DNA from: Metallococcus carri
GTDB taxonomy: Bacteria > Actinomycetota > Actinomycetes > Actinomycetales > Dermatophilaceae
DNA: 64,000 bases
Assembly (NCBI RefSeq): GCF_011440275.1
Contig: NZ_JAAOIV010000002.1
Span: 62,001 to 126,000 of the forward strand
Direction: 5' to 3'
The position numbers and the translations under genes were made by a program. Shown one piece after another: positions 10,370-19,593 of the stretch. The notes under the pieces were generated by a model that ran no database searches, was not told where the DNA came from, and was given only the letters and a program-made list of their open reading frames with translations. Positions within the stretch are counted from its first letter, which is position 1; every line of letters starts with the position of its first letter.

Positions 10370-11580
10370 CGCATGCTGGACAGATAGTCCGCGATGCGAC
10401 CGATCGCCTCGGTGAGCACCTCGACATCGGGCAGCGTGACCAGCCGGAAGTGGTCGGGCTCGAACCAGTTGAAGCCGGTGCCGTGGGTGACCAGGATCTT
10501 CTTGGCCCGCAGCAGGTCGATCACGAAGGCCTGGTCGTCGTCGATCGGATAGACCGAGGGGTCCAGCCGCGGGAAGCAGTAGAGCGCGCCCTGCGGTTCG
10601 ACGCAGCTGACCCCGGGGATGTCGTTGAGCAAGCGCGCGGCGAGCTTGGCCTGCTCGTAGTAGCGGCCGCCGGGCACGATGAGTTCGTTGACCGACTGGT
10701 AGCCGCCGAGGGCGGTCTGGATCGCGTGCTGCGCGGGCACATTGGCGCACATGCGCATATTCGCCAGCAGGGTGAGGCCCTCGAGGAAGTCCCCGGCTAG
10801 GTGCTTCGGCCCGGAAATCCACACCCAGCCCGCGCGGTAGCCGCACACCCGGTAGGCCTTCGACAGCCCGCTGAAGGTCAGGCACAGCACGTCATCGCCG
10901 GCGAAGGTCGCCGCGTGGTGGTGCACCGCGTCGTCGAAGAGGATCTTCTCGTAGATCTCGTCCGCCATCACGACCAGGTCGTGGCGCCGGGCGATATCGA
11001 TCATCCCGCGCAGCGTCTCGGCCGAATAGACCGCGCCGGTCGGGTTGTTGGGGTTGATGATGACCATCGCGTGGGTGTTCTCGGTGACCTTGGCCTCGAG
11101 GTCGGCGAGATCGGGATTCCAGCCGTTGTCCTCATCGCACCGGTAGTGCACCGGGGTGCCGCCGCACAGCGTCACCGCGCCGGTCCACAGCGGATAGTCC
11201 GGCGCCGGCACCAGCACCTCGTTGCCGTCGTCGAGGAAGGTCTGCAGCACCATCGAGATGAGCTCGGACACGCCATTGCCGATGAAGACGTCGTCGACGA
11301 CGGCATCGCGGAAACCCTTGGACTGGTAGTACTGCGCGACCGCGGTGCGCGCCGAGTAGATCCCGCGCGAGTCGGAGTACCCCTGGGCCTCGGGCAAGGC
11401 CTGGATCATGTCGGCGACGATCGCCTCGGGTGCCTCGAAACCGAACGGCGCGGTGTTGCCGATGTTCAGCTTGAGGATCTTGTGGCCCTCGTTCTCCAGG
11501 CGCTGGGCCTCCACGAGGATCGGGCCGCGGACGTCATACCGGACGCCCTGCAACTTCTTGGACTGCTTGATCTGGCGCAC
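10366..11580 (-). CDS. alaA: Alanine transaminase (glutamate-pyruvate aminotransferase)
   Basis: The 404-residue protein tracks E. coli AlaA along its length: KLQGVRYDVRGPILVEAQRL, LKLNIGNTAPFGFEAPEAI, NPNNPTGAVYS, FADEIYEKILFDD-like VMADEIYEKILFDD, and the PLP lysine in SGLSKAYRVCGYRAGW (about residue 240), then LCANVPAQHAIQTALGGYQS-type ACANVPAQ...GGYQS. It interconverts pyruvate plus glutamate with alanine plus 2-oxoglutarate in the cytoplasm. It is 23 bp downstream of sbcC and overlaps the phosphatase gene by 4 bp. Confidence 0.95.
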   Translation of the reverse strand: MRQIKQSKKLQGVRYDVRGPILVEAQRLENEGHKILKLNIGNTAPFGFEAPEAIVADMIQALPEAQGYSDSRGIYSARTAVAQYYQSKGFRDAVVDDVFIGNGVSELISMVLQTFLDDGNEVLVPAPDYPLWTGAVTLCGGTPVHYRCDEDNGWNPDLADLEAKVTENTHAMVIINPNNPTGAVYSAETLRGMIDIARRHDLVVMADEIYEKILFDDAVHHHAATFAGDDVLCLTFSGLSKAYRVCGYRAGWVWISGPKHLAGDFLEGLTLLANMRMCANVPAQHAIQTALGGYQSVNELIVPGGRYYEQAKLAARLLNDIPGVSCVEPQGALYCFPRLDPSVYPIDDDQAFVIDLLRAKKILVTHGTGFNWFEPDHFRLVTLPDVEVLTEAIGRIADYLSSMR

Positions 11581-11603
11581 GGCGCCAGCCTTTCACGGTT
11601 GGG

Positions 11604-14600
11604 TCAGGCCACGTCGCAGGACGCGGCGAGACGCACCGTGATCCGCGACCCCGTTTCGCCCTTGGCGACCTCGATCTGGGCGGGGATGCGGCCGCGCAGT
11701 TCGCCGACATGGCTGACCACGCCGACGGTGCGGCCACCGGCTCGCAGGTCATCGAGCACGCTCATCACCGTCTCGAGCGCGTCCTCGTCCAGGCTGCCGA
11801 ACCCCTCATCGACCAGCAAGGTCTCCAGCGGCCGGCCACCGGTGGTGTGCAGCACGGCCTCGCCGAGCCCCAGGGCCAGCGCCAGCGACACCACGAAGGA
11901 TTCACCGCCGGACAGCGTCGCGGTGTCGCGCACCGTGCCGGTCCAGGCGTCGCGCACCTGCAGCCCGAGCCCGCTGCGGGCCCCGCGCGCCGCGAGCGCG
12001 TCGGTGTGCTCGAGCAGGTAGCGCCCGTCGGTCATCACCCGCAGGCGTTCGTTGGCGAGGGTGACGACGGCTTCCAGCCGGGCCGCCAGGACGTATGACG
12101 TGAGCCGCATCCGCAGCGCGTTGTCCCCGCCGACACCGAGGACCGCATCGGTCAGCTTTTCGGTGGTCGGGAGCGCAGCACGCGCCGCACGGGACTCCTC
12201 GAGGGTGGTGCCCACCCGTTCCAGGCACTGATCGAGCGCCGTCAGCGCCGACCGCACCCGCTCCACGCTGAGGTGCGCGACACGGGCCTGCTGGCGCGCG
12301 GCGTGCGCGATCTCGATCGCGGCGGGCAGGTCCACCGGGCCATGGGCGATCGCCGCGACGACCGGGGCGCTCTCGAGCAAGCCGGTGGCCTTGGCGCGCT
12401 CCTGCTCGGCGGCCTGCAGTCGAGCATCGATCGCGGCGGCTTCCGCCGCCGCCAGGTGGGCGGCGAGCACCTGGCCGGCGTCCTCGAAGCCGGAGTCGGA
12501 CAGGGCCGTCGACAGCGCGTCGCGGTCGGCGGCGTGCACCTCCTCGGCGGAGCTGAGGGCGCGCTCGTGCTCTCCAACGGCGGCCACCAAGCGCACCGCG
12601 CTCGCATGAACGGCGACGGTCTCGTCACCGCGACCACCACAGGCGCACCGTGCTGCATGGTCGGCGAGCGCGGCGGCCTTGGCCTGCGCGGCGGCATCCC
12701 GTTGTTGCTCGGCGGCGGCGAGTTCGCCGGAGCGGGTGTCCAGCGCAGAACGGGCCGTCGCCAGCGCGACCGCGGTATCACCGGCTTCGGTGGCGAGGTT
12801 GTCGGCACGCTCGCGCAGGGCGGTGAGGAGTTCGGCCGCGGCGGCCGCCTCGGTCTCGGCGTCCACGGCCCGGGTGCGCAGCGCGGTGACGGCGTCCTCG
12901 TCGACGGTCTCACCGCCCGGCGCCTGCTCAGAGTCCCCGCTCACTGCGCTCGCGGAATCGCGCAGCAGACGCCGAATGAGCGCCTCCTCGGCCGCGAGCA
13001 GGTCGTCAGCATCCCGCAGACGCGCCCGCGCGGCTGCCGCCTCCTGCTCGGCACGCGTGTGCTCGGTCCGGGCCTCAGCCGCGGCTCGCTCGGCCTCGGC
13101 GACGGCCTCCTCGGTCACCAACTCAGCGCTGGTCGCCGGCTCGGGATGGGTGGTGCTGCCGCACACGGGGCAGGGCGCGCCATCGGTGAGGTCGATCGCC
13201 AACTCGCTCGCGAACCCGTCCAATCGCTTGCGGCGCAACGAGATTGCCTGCTCCTCAGCGGCGGCATACCGCGTGGCGGCGGTCCGCGAAGCAGCCGCCG
13301 CAGCCTCGTGCTGCACGTGTCGCTGACCGCGCGCGCCAGCGGCCCGCAACCACCGGTCGACGGCGCTGATCGCGGCGCGGGCGGCATCGAGACCGGCGCT
13401 GTCCTGCTCGGCGGCGGTCACCTGGGCCCGGACCTGCTCCTGCTGCTCGGCGACCGTGGCGGCCTGCCGGGTCAGCCGCTCGGTCTGGGTGCGCGCGGCG
13501 ACGACGGCGGCGTCCAGGCGACGCACCGTCGTGGTCGCCGCGCTGAGCTGGTCGGCGATGGAGGTCAGCGCCGACAGCGCGTCGGTGCCCTCGTCGATCG
13601 CCTGCGCGATCACCGCGGGCTCGTCGTCCCGGGTCGCCGCGACCAGATCGCGCACCGCGGCGGTATGCCGGTCGCGGGCGTCGGCCAGCCGACGGGCCGA
13701 CCGGTCCCGGGCCCGCACGAGCGGATGCACCCCGAGGGTGCGCCGATGTGCCTCGAGTCGGGCGCGATCGGCGCTGCGGTCGTCAGCATCGGTGTCGAGG
13801 CGTTGCAGGGTGGCGCGCGCATCGGCGGCCTGGCGTTGGAGCCGATCGGTCGCGGTCGCCTCGGAAAGCGCCGACTGGGCGGCTTCGTCGCGCCGCGCGG
13901 CGGCGTCCTCCTCGGCGATGGCCACGGTGAGCCGGGCCGAGACTTCCTCCCGGGTGGCGCGGATCGCCGGCGCGAGGCCCTCGGGCGGCAGGTCACGCCA
14001 TACCTCAGGCTGCGCGCTGAGGTCGAGCACCGACAGCGGGTCCTCGACCCGCAGCAGGGCGTCCTGGATCGCCCGGTCCGCCGCGGCGACCTCGGCGCGC
14101 AACTCGGCGCGGTGGGCCGCGAGCCAGGTCTCGACGTCGCTGAACCGGCTGATGTCGAACAATCGCTGCAGCACCGCGGCCCGGTCGTCGGCCTTGGCGC
14201 GCAGGAAGGTCGCGAATTCGCCTTGGGGCAGCAGCACCACCTGGGCGAACTGCTCGAGCTTGAGACCGAGCAGACCGTCGAGCACATCGCCGACCTCGTC
14301 CAGCCGCGCCGACAACGACTGCCAGTCGCCGTGCTTGAACTCATCCAGCTGCACCCGGGCCGGACGGGTCGTGGTGCCGCCGCCGCGCTTCTTGGCTGCG
14401 GTGTGGGCGGGGGAGCGCGTGACGCGCAACCGTCGGCCGGCGACGGTGAGGACGAGTTGCACCTCCGGCCGGGTCTCCGGCGCGTGGTCGCTGTGCAGGC
14501 TCTGCCGGCGTCGAGCGCCGGGCACCTCGCCGAAGAGGGCGAAGCAGACCGCGTCGAGGATGCTGGTCTTGCCCGCACCGGTCGGGCCGTGCACGAGGAA

Positions 14601-14690
14601 GAGCCCGTGCTCGGCCAGGGCGTCGAAGTCGACGTCCGCCGCCGCGGCGAACGGCCCGAAGGCCTGCACCCGCAGATGATGCAGCCTCAC
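11604..14690 (-). CDS. sbcC: Exonuclease SbcC, Rad50-like ATPase subunit
   Basis: The 1028-residue protein has the Rad50/SbcC architecture: Walker A GPTGAGKTS (residues 35-43), two long Ala/Glu/Arg-rich coiled-coil arms, a zinc hook CPVCGS near residue 507, the ABC signature LSGGESFVVSLALALGLGEA and Walker B TLLVDEGFGSLDED near the C-terminus. With SbcD it processes hairpins and double-strand ends. Its ATG overlaps the sbcD stop by 4 bp (ATGA). The coiled-coil's extreme codon bias creates very long antisense frames (up to about 810 codons) that are shadows. Confidence 0.97.
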   Translation of the reverse strand: MRLHHLRVQAFGPFAAAADVDFDALAEHGLFLVHGPTGAGKTSILDAVCFALFGEVPGARRRQSLHSDHAPETRPEVQLVLTVAGRRLRVTRSPAHTAAKKRGGGTTTRPARVQLDEFKHGDWQSLSARLDEVGDVLDGLLGLKLEQFAQVVLLPQGEFATFLRAKADDRAAVLQRLFDISRFSDVETWLAAHRAELRAEVAAADRAIQDALLRVEDPLSVLDLSAQPEVWRDLPPEGLAPAIRATREEVSARLTVAIAEEDAAARRDEAAQSALSEATATDRLQRQAADARATLQRLDTDADDRSADRARLEAHRRTLGVHPLVRARDRSARRLADARDRHTAAVRDLVAATRDDEPAVIAQAIDEGTDALSALTSIADQLSAATTTVRRLDAAVVAARTQTERLTRQAATVAEQQEQVRAQVTAAEQDSAGLDAARAAISAVDRWLRAAGARGQRHVQHEAAAAASRTAATRYAAAEEQAISLRRKRLDGFASELAIDLTDGAPCPVCGSTTHPEPATSAELVTEEAVAEAERAAAEARTEHTRAEQEAAAARARLRDADDLLAAEEALIRRLLRDSASAVSGDSEQAPGGETVDEDAVTALRTRAVDAETEAAAAAELLTALRERADNLATEAGDTAVALATARSALDTRSGELAAAEQQRDAAAQAKAAALADHAARCACGGRGDETVAVHASAVRLVAAVGEHERALSSAEEVHAADRDALSTALSDSGFEDAGQVLAAHLAAAEAAAIDARLQAAEQERAKATGLLESAPVVAAIAHGPVDLPAAIEIAHAARQQARVAHLSVERVRSALTALDQCLERVGTTLEESRAARAALPTTEKLTDAVLGVGGDNALRMRLTSYVLAARLEAVVTLANERLRVMTDGRYLLEHTDALAARGARSGLGLQVRDAWTGTVRDTATLSGGESFVVSLALALGLGEAVLHTTGGRPLETLLVDEGFGSLDEDALETVMSVLDDLRAGGRTVGVVSHVGELRGRIPAQIEVAKGETGSRITVRLAASCDVA

Positions 14691-15838
14691 GCGGCACCCA
14701 CCTGACCCTCGTCGTCACGCCGCGCGCGGTCGGTGCGGGTCTGCTCGAGCGCGATCTCGAACAGCGCTCGCTCGTCGTCGGCGGCGTCGCGGCCGCGCAC
14801 ATGGTCGAGGAAGTCGCAGCACACATCCAGGTCGGCGCGGTCCCTGACCCGGGTGGCGTAGGAGCCGATCGAGCGCGACCCCACCGGAGCATCGAAGGCG
14901 AGGACGAGCGTGTGCGGGAACCGTCGGCGCAACTGCTCCATCGCTCCGGCCGGCCGGCTCGCATCGGTGAGCGTCACTTCGCACCAGGACTGCTCGGCCT
15001 CGCCGTATGCCGGGTCGCTCAGCAGATCGGCCAACTCGCCGCGCAGCCGGGCCAGGGGGCGAGGCACCGGCGCCGCGATGGAGGTGGTCCGCAGGCCAGC
15101 AACGGTGGCCTCGACGAGGACCGACTCCTTGACCTGGCCGGTCTCGCTGAACGACATGGCCAGCGGGGAACCGGAGAACCGGACCGAGTCGGTGACCGCC
15201 TGGGGCCGGTGGAGGTGACCGAGGGCGGCATACGAGATGCCGTCGAAGACCTCGGCGGGCACGGCGGCGACGCCACCGACGGCGATGTCTCGCTCGGAAT
15301 CGCTGCTGGTGGCCCCGGTGACGAAGGCGTGCGCCATCACCACGCTCGGACCGGTGCGGGACGTCAGGTCGGCGCGCACTCGCTGCATCGCCGCGCGCAG
15401 CACGCCCGCGTGGGTGCGCTCGGCGGCCGCGAGCGGCTCGGCGGTGAGCGAGGGCTCGAGGTAGGGGAGCGGATAGATCACGCCGTCGGCGACCTGCACC
15501 GGGCGGCCGATCGAGGCGAGGCTGGTGCGGACGTGGACCCCGCTGCGTTCGAGCACGCCGGCGCCGAAGCCGAGCCGGGTCGCCGAGTCATGGTTGCCGC
15601 TGGAGATCACCACCTGGGTGAGCTCGGACAGCCGGGTGACGGCCTCGTCCAGCACCCGCACCGCGTCGGGCGGAGGCAGCGCCCGGTCGTAGACATCGCC
15701 CGACACCAGCACCGCGTCCACCCGCTCGGAGCGCACGACCTGCACCAGGTGCTCGAGATATGTCGCCTGGGCATCGAGCAGCCCGACACCGTGGAACGAG
15801 CGTCCCAGGTGCCAGTCGGAGGTGTGCAACAACCGCAT
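14687..15838 (-). CDS. sbcD: Exonuclease SbcD, Mre11-like nuclease subunit
   Basis: The 383-residue protein starts MRLLHTSDWHLGRSFHGV and carries the metallophosphoesterase motifs DWH, VSGDVYDRA, SSGNHDS, MAHAF and GHLHRPQ that bind two manganese ions. It is the nuclease partner of SbcC. The start at 15838 matches the family and has TAGCCT 7 nt upstream, suggesting a leaderless message; an in-frame GTG at 15862 with GGGAGG 6 nt before it is a real alternative adding 8 residues. Divergent from the GCS2 gene. Confidence 0.96.
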   Translation of the reverse strand: MRLLHTSDWHLGRSFHGVGLLDAQATYLEHLVQVVRSERVDAVLVSGDVYDRALPPPDAVRVLDEAVTRLSELTQVVISSGNHDSATRLGFGAGVLERSGVHVRTSLASIGRPVQVADGVIYPLPYLEPSLTAEPLAAAERTHAGVLRAAMQRVRADLTSRTGPSVVMAHAFVTGATSSDSERDIAVGGVAAVPAEVFDGISYAALGHLHRPQAVTDSVRFSGSPLAMSFSETGQVKESVLVEATVAGLRTTSIAAPVPRPLARLRGELADLLSDPAYGEAEQSWCEVTLTDASRPAGAMEQLRRRFPHTLVLAFDAPVGSRSIGSYATRVRDRADLDVCCDFLDHVRGRDAADDERALFEIALEQTRTDRARRDDEGQVGAA

Positions 15839-15966
15839 GTCCAGCAGGCTAGGAGAGACCACCGACAACCTCCCGGAGGTCGCTCGCGCGCCGCCCTGGC
15901 TCGCCCCATATCGCCGGTCCGAACCGTTAGGTTGGCCGCACGCCAGGGCCCGACGGAGGAGGACGC

Positions 15967-17451
15967 ATGGGTGCCGACATCGAAGGGACCCCCTTCACCC
16001 GCGAGCAGCGCCAGCGCTACCGCGAGAAGGTCCGCCAGGATCTCGACGTCTTCGAACGGATGCTGCACACCCGCGGCTTCGAGTTCGACCGCCAGCTCAC
16101 CGGCATGGAGATCGAGCTCAACCTGGTCGGCTCCGACATGCAGCCTGCGATGGTCAATGCCGCTGTGCTGGAATCGATTTCGGATCCCGACTACCAAACC
16201 GAGCTGGGCCAGTACAACATCGAGCTCAACGTCAGCCCCCGCCCGATGCCGGGCGACGAGGCGCTGCGGCTGGAGGCGGACCTGCGCGACAGCCTCAACC
16301 GGGCCGACCAGCAGGCCCAGCAGGCCGGGGCTCGGATCGTCACGATCGGCATGCTGCCGACGCTCATGCCCGATCACTTCCACACCGAGTGGATGAGCGC
16401 CAACGCGCGGTATGCCGCCCTCAACGAGGCGATCTTCGCGGCCCGGGGCGAGGACCTTTTCCTCGACATCGAAGGCCCGTCCGGCGAGCGCCTGGCGACC
16501 TATGCCGACTCGATCGCCCCTGAGTCCGCGTGCACCTCGGTGCAATTGCACCTGCAGGTGCGCCCGCTGCAGTTCGCGTCCTACTGGAACGCCGCCCAGG
16601 CCTTCTCCGGTGTGCAACTCGCGGTCGGTGCGAACTCGCCATACTTCTTCGGCAAGCAGCTGTGGCACGAGAACCGGATCGAGGTTTTCAAGCAGGCCAC
16701 CGACGTGCGCTCGATCGAACTCAAGAACCAGGGCGTCCGCCCGCGGGTGTGGTTCGGCGAGCGCTGGATCACCTCGATCTTCGACCTCTTCGAGGAGAAC
16801 GTGCGCTATTTCCCGGCGCTGCTGCCGGAGTCCAGCGATGAGGACCCGGTGGCGCTGTTCGAGGCCGGCAAGGCGCCCGAGCTGGCCGAGTTGCGGCTGC
16901 ACAACGGCACCGTCTACCGCTGGAACCGGCCGATCTACGACATCGTCGACGGACGGCCCCACCTGCGCGTGGAGAACCGCGTGCTGCCGGCCGGTCCCAC
17001 GATCATCGACACGATGGCCAACTCCGCGTTCTACTACGGCGTGGTGCGGATGCTCGCCGAGGACGAGCGGCCGATCTGGACCCGGATGAGCTATGCCGCG
17101 GCCACCGAGAATTTCTACGAATGCGCCCGGCACGGCATCGAGGCCAAGGTCTACTGGCCCGGCTTCGGCGAGGTCTCGGCCGACGAACTCGTGCTGCGGC
17201 ATCTGCTGCCGCTGGCTCACGAAGGGCTGGAGCAGTGGGGCGTGGCGCCGAGTGTCCGCGAGCGCTATCTCGGGGTGATCGAGGGCCGCTGTCGCGCAGG
17301 GGTCAACGGTGCGAGCTGGCAGATCGCCTGCGTGAAAGCCCTTGAGGCACAAGGACTTCAGCGCACCGATGCGCTGGCGAAGATGCTCGAGCTCTATCTC
17401 GTCGGGATGTCGGACAATGTCCCGGTGCACGAGTGGGAGCTGCCGGGCTGA
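15967..17451 (+). CDS. Glutamate-cysteine ligase family protein (GCS2)
   Basis: A 494-residue protein of the GCS2/carboxylate-amine ligase superfamily: FDRQLTGMEIELNLVGSDMQ (the early acidic metal/ATP motif), YNIELNVSPRPMP, SVQLHLQVRP and the basic RVENRVLPAGPTIIDTMAN region. Actinobacteria keep this protein in addition to, or instead of, EgtA and the YbdK-type ligases; its product is not known to me. ATG at 15967 follows GGAGGAGG (15955-15962), and TAGGTT near 15928 is a plausible -10. The gene stands alone between sbcD and a convergent phosphatase. Confidence 0.8.
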   Translation: MGADIEGTPFTREQRQRYREKVRQDLDVFERMLHTRGFEFDRQLTGMEIELNLVGSDMQPAMVNAAVLESISDPDYQTELGQYNIELNVSPRPMPGDEALRLEADLRDSLNRADQQAQQAGARIVTIGMLPTLMPDHFHTEWMSANARYAALNEAIFAARGEDLFLDIEGPSGERLATYADSIAPESACTSVQLHLQVRPLQFASYWNAAQAFSGVQLAVGANSPYFFGKQLWHENRIEVFKQATDVRSIELKNQGVRPRVWFGERWITSIFDLFEENVRYFPALLPESSDEDPVALFEAGKAPELAELRLHNGTVYRWNRPIYDIVDGRPHLRVENRVLPAGPTIIDTMANSAFYYGVVRMLAEDERPIWTRMSYAAATENFYECARHGIEAKVYWPGFGEVSADELVLRHLLPLAHEGLEQWGVAPSVRERYLGVIEGRCRAGVNGASWQIACVKALEAQGLQRTDALAKMLELYLVGMSDNVPVHEWELPG

Positions 17452-17452
17452 G

Positions 17453-18064
17453 TCACTCCCGGGTCTGCCGGTTCCACACCTGCAGCGCCGGCTTGCCGTG
17501 GTAGAAGCCGAGCTTGGACACCGCACCCGCGTCGAGCATCAGCTGCGCGCCGAAGCGCGGCTCCTGGCGCAAGAACACCGCGGTGAGGATGCGCAGCAGG
17601 TGGCCGTGCGCCACGAGGGCGACATTCCCCTTCTGCAGCAACGGCATCGCCCGCTGCACGACGTGACTGGCGCGGGCGGCCACATCCTCGACGGTCTCGC
17701 CGGGCGTCTTGCCGGGCACGACGCCGTTCTTGAAGATCTCCCAGTCCGGGTCGCCGGTCTGCTCGCGGATCTGCGGGGTGGTCAGGCCCTCGTAGCCGCC
17801 GTAGTCCCACTCGAGCAGGTCATCGTCCAGCTGTATGCCGGTCAGGCCCGCCAGTTCCGCGGTCCGGCGCGCCCTGATCAGCGGCGAGCTGAAGACGGCC
17901 ACGAAGGACATCCCCGTCAGCAGATCACCGGCGCGGCGGGCGCCGTCCTCGCCGACCGGCAGCAGGGGCAGGTCGGTCAGGCCGGTGTGTCGTCCCGACT
18001 TGGACCATTCGGTCTCGCCGTGGCGGATGAGGACGAGGCTGTTGGTGTTCTCGGCGGCGTTCAC
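17453..18064 (-). CDS. Histidine phosphatase family protein (acid phosphatase/PGM-like)
   Basis: The 203-residue protein has the RHG motif in LVLIRHGETEWSKSGRHTGL, the SSPLIRARRTAELAG arginine motif, and the distal histidine in VALVAHGHLLRIL. The LLEWDYGGYEGLT segment is typical of broad acid phosphatases of the PhoE/MPG branch. GTG at 18064 is used because GGGGAG lies about 4 nt upstream and homology begins there; codons further upstream run through the osmC gene start. It is divergent from the OsmC gene, whose start is only 30 bp away. Confidence 0.88.
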   Translation of the reverse strand: MNAAENTNSLVLIRHGETEWSKSGRHTGLTDLPLLPVGEDGARRAGDLLTGMSFVAVFSSPLIRARRTAELAGLTGIQLDDDLLEWDYGGYEGLTTPQIREQTGDPDWEIFKNGVVPGKTPGETVEDVAARASHVVQRAMPLLQKGNVALVAHGHLLRILTAVFLRQEPRFGAQLMLDAGAVSKLGFYHGKPALQVWNRQTRE

Positions 18065-18094
18065 GGCTCCCCACGCTAATGGCAGGCTGGACGT

Positions 18095-18520
18095 ATGACG
18101 AACTCCGATGCTCACCGCTCCGTGTCGTTGCAGCGCACCGCTGCCGGCAAGTTCCAGGCGATCAACGCGCGTGGCGGCACCCTTGACTTCGGCAGTGGCG
18201 GTGACGAGCAGTTCACGCCCGTCGAGTTACTGCTCGCCGCCATCGCCGGCTGTTCGGCGATCGACGTGGACATCTTCACCACCCGCCGGTCCGAGCCGAC
18301 CCAGTTCGACGTCGTTGCCGAGGGTGACAAGCTCCGCGACGAGCAGGGCAACCACATGGGTCCGATCGATGTGACCTTTACCGTGCGCTTCCCCGAGGGC
18401 GAGCAGGGTGACGCGGCCCGCGCGATCCTGCCCAAGTCGGTGCACGACTCCCACGACCGGCTGTGCACGGTCAGCCGCACGGTGCTGCTCCCAACCGACG
18501 TCACCATGCACATCGACTGA
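18095..18520 (+). CDS. OsmC family protein (peroxiredoxin-like)
   Basis: A 141-residue OsmC-fold protein. The two redox cysteines are present in AIAGCSAIDVD (about residue 52) and RLCTVSRT (about residue 124), as is the PVELLLAAIAGC helix. OsmC/Ohr proteins reduce organic hydroperoxides with the attacking cysteine; this member is of the general OsmC branch rather than classical Ohr. TAATGG 12 nt before the ATG may be a -10 box. The aldo/keto reductase follows after 43 bp and is probably co-transcribed. Confidence 0.88.
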   Translation: MTNSDAHRSVSLQRTAAGKFQAINARGGTLDFGSGGDEQFTPVELLLAAIAGCSAIDVDIFTTRRSEPTQFDVVAEGDKLRDEQGNHMGPIDVTFTVRFPEGEQGDAARAILPKSVHDSHDRLCTVSRTVLLPTDVTMHID

Positions 18521-18563
18521 CCTGTTCCACCCGAGAACGACTGAGCGACAAGGAGATTCACCG

Positions 18564-19592
18564 ATGTCGACCGTCCAGCTCGCAGATCTCACCGTCTCGC
18601 CCATCGGTTTTGGCTGTATGGCGCTGTCGCATGTCTACGGCGGCACCAGCGATGACGCGGCCCGCGCCACCCTCGACGCCGCAATCGATGCCGGCATCAC
18701 CTTCCTCGACACCGCCGATGTGTATGGCGAGCCACGGGAGGGCACCACCGGACCGTCCGGCACCAACGAGGAGATGCTCGCGCCGCTGCTGGCCCGCCGC
18801 CGCGACGAGGTGCAGCTGGCCACCAAATTCGGCATCCTCGGTGCGCGCTGGGGCAAGGGCGGCACCGATGATTCCAAGGCGACCGACGGGCGGCCGGCAT
18901 ACGTCCGATCCGCGTGCGAGGCGTCGCTGCGCCGGCTCGGCGTGGACACCATCGACCTGTATTACCTGCACCGTCCCGACCCGGACGTGCCGGTTGAGGA
19001 GACGGTCGGGGCGATGGCGCAACTGGTGGCCGACGGCAAGGTGCGCCACCTCGGGCTGTCCGAGGTCACCGCCGACGAACTGCGCCGCGCCCACGCCGTG
19101 CACCCGATCACCGCGGTGCAGTCCGAGTGGAGCCTGTGGTCGCGTGACGTCGAGCGGTATGTCGTGCCGGCGTGCGCCGAGCTCGGCGTGGGCTTCGTGC
19201 CCTACAGCCCGCTCGGGCGCGGTTTCCTCACCGGCACCCTCACCCAGGAGCAAGTCGCCGGCGACTTCCGCGGCGGCACCTCGCGGATGGGCGAAGGCTG
19301 GGACGCCAACCAACAGGCCCTCGCCGTGGTGGCCGAGGTCGCGCGGGCCGTGGGTGCGACCAACGCCCAGGTCGCGCTCGCCTGGCTGCTGCATCAGGGC
19401 ACGGCGCTGGGCGCCAGCACGGTGCCGATCCCCGGGTCGCGCACTGCCGAGCGGATGATCGAAAACCTGGGCGCGGTCGGCATACGGCTGGATGACGAGC
19501 AAATGGCGCGCCTCGACACGGTGGCCGGGCTGGTGCAGGGCGACCGCAATATCGTCGACAACCCGGCCTGGATCAGCTCCGGGAGGGAGTGA
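18564..19592 (+). CDS. Aldo/keto reductase
   Basis: The 342-residue protein has the AKR barrel with its catalytic tetrad: D in LDTADVYGEP, Y of the same motif, K in LATKFGI and H in LYYLHRPD. The start begins VSPIGFGCMALSHVYGG, and the C-terminal phosphate-binding motif VPIPGSRTAERMIENLGA shows NADPH use. It belongs to the AKR13/YajO-like branch acting on unknown carbonyls. ATG at 18564 has AGGAG (18551-18555) 8 nt upstream. It runs with the OsmC gene and the YciO gene 1 bp downstream. Confidence 0.92.
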   Translation: MSTVQLADLTVSPIGFGCMALSHVYGGTSDDAARATLDAAIDAGITFLDTADVYGEPREGTTGPSGTNEEMLAPLLARRRDEVQLATKFGILGARWGKGGTDDSKATDGRPAYVRSACEASLRRLGVDTIDLYYLHRPDPDVPVEETVGAMAQLVADGKVRHLGLSEVTADELRRAHAVHPITAVQSEWSLWSRDVERYVVPACAELGVGFVPYSPLGRGFLTGTLTQEQVAGDFRGGTSRMGEGWDANQQALAVVAEVARAVGATNAQVALAWLLHQGTALGASTVPIPGSRTAERMIENLGAVGIRLDDEQMARLDTVAGLVQGDRNIVDNPAWISSGRE

Positions 19593-19593
19593 G

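Noticed and set aside
12273-14705. 810-codon open frame antisense to sbcC
   Set aside because: It is a shadow of the coiled-coil codon bias of sbcC, which has Walker A/B and zinc-hook motifs; the antisense text has no recognisable domain.
14801-17526. Long frames overlapping sbcD and the GCS2 gene on the opposite strand
   Set aside because: They cross two real genes in other frames, have no family resemblance and arise from high G+C.
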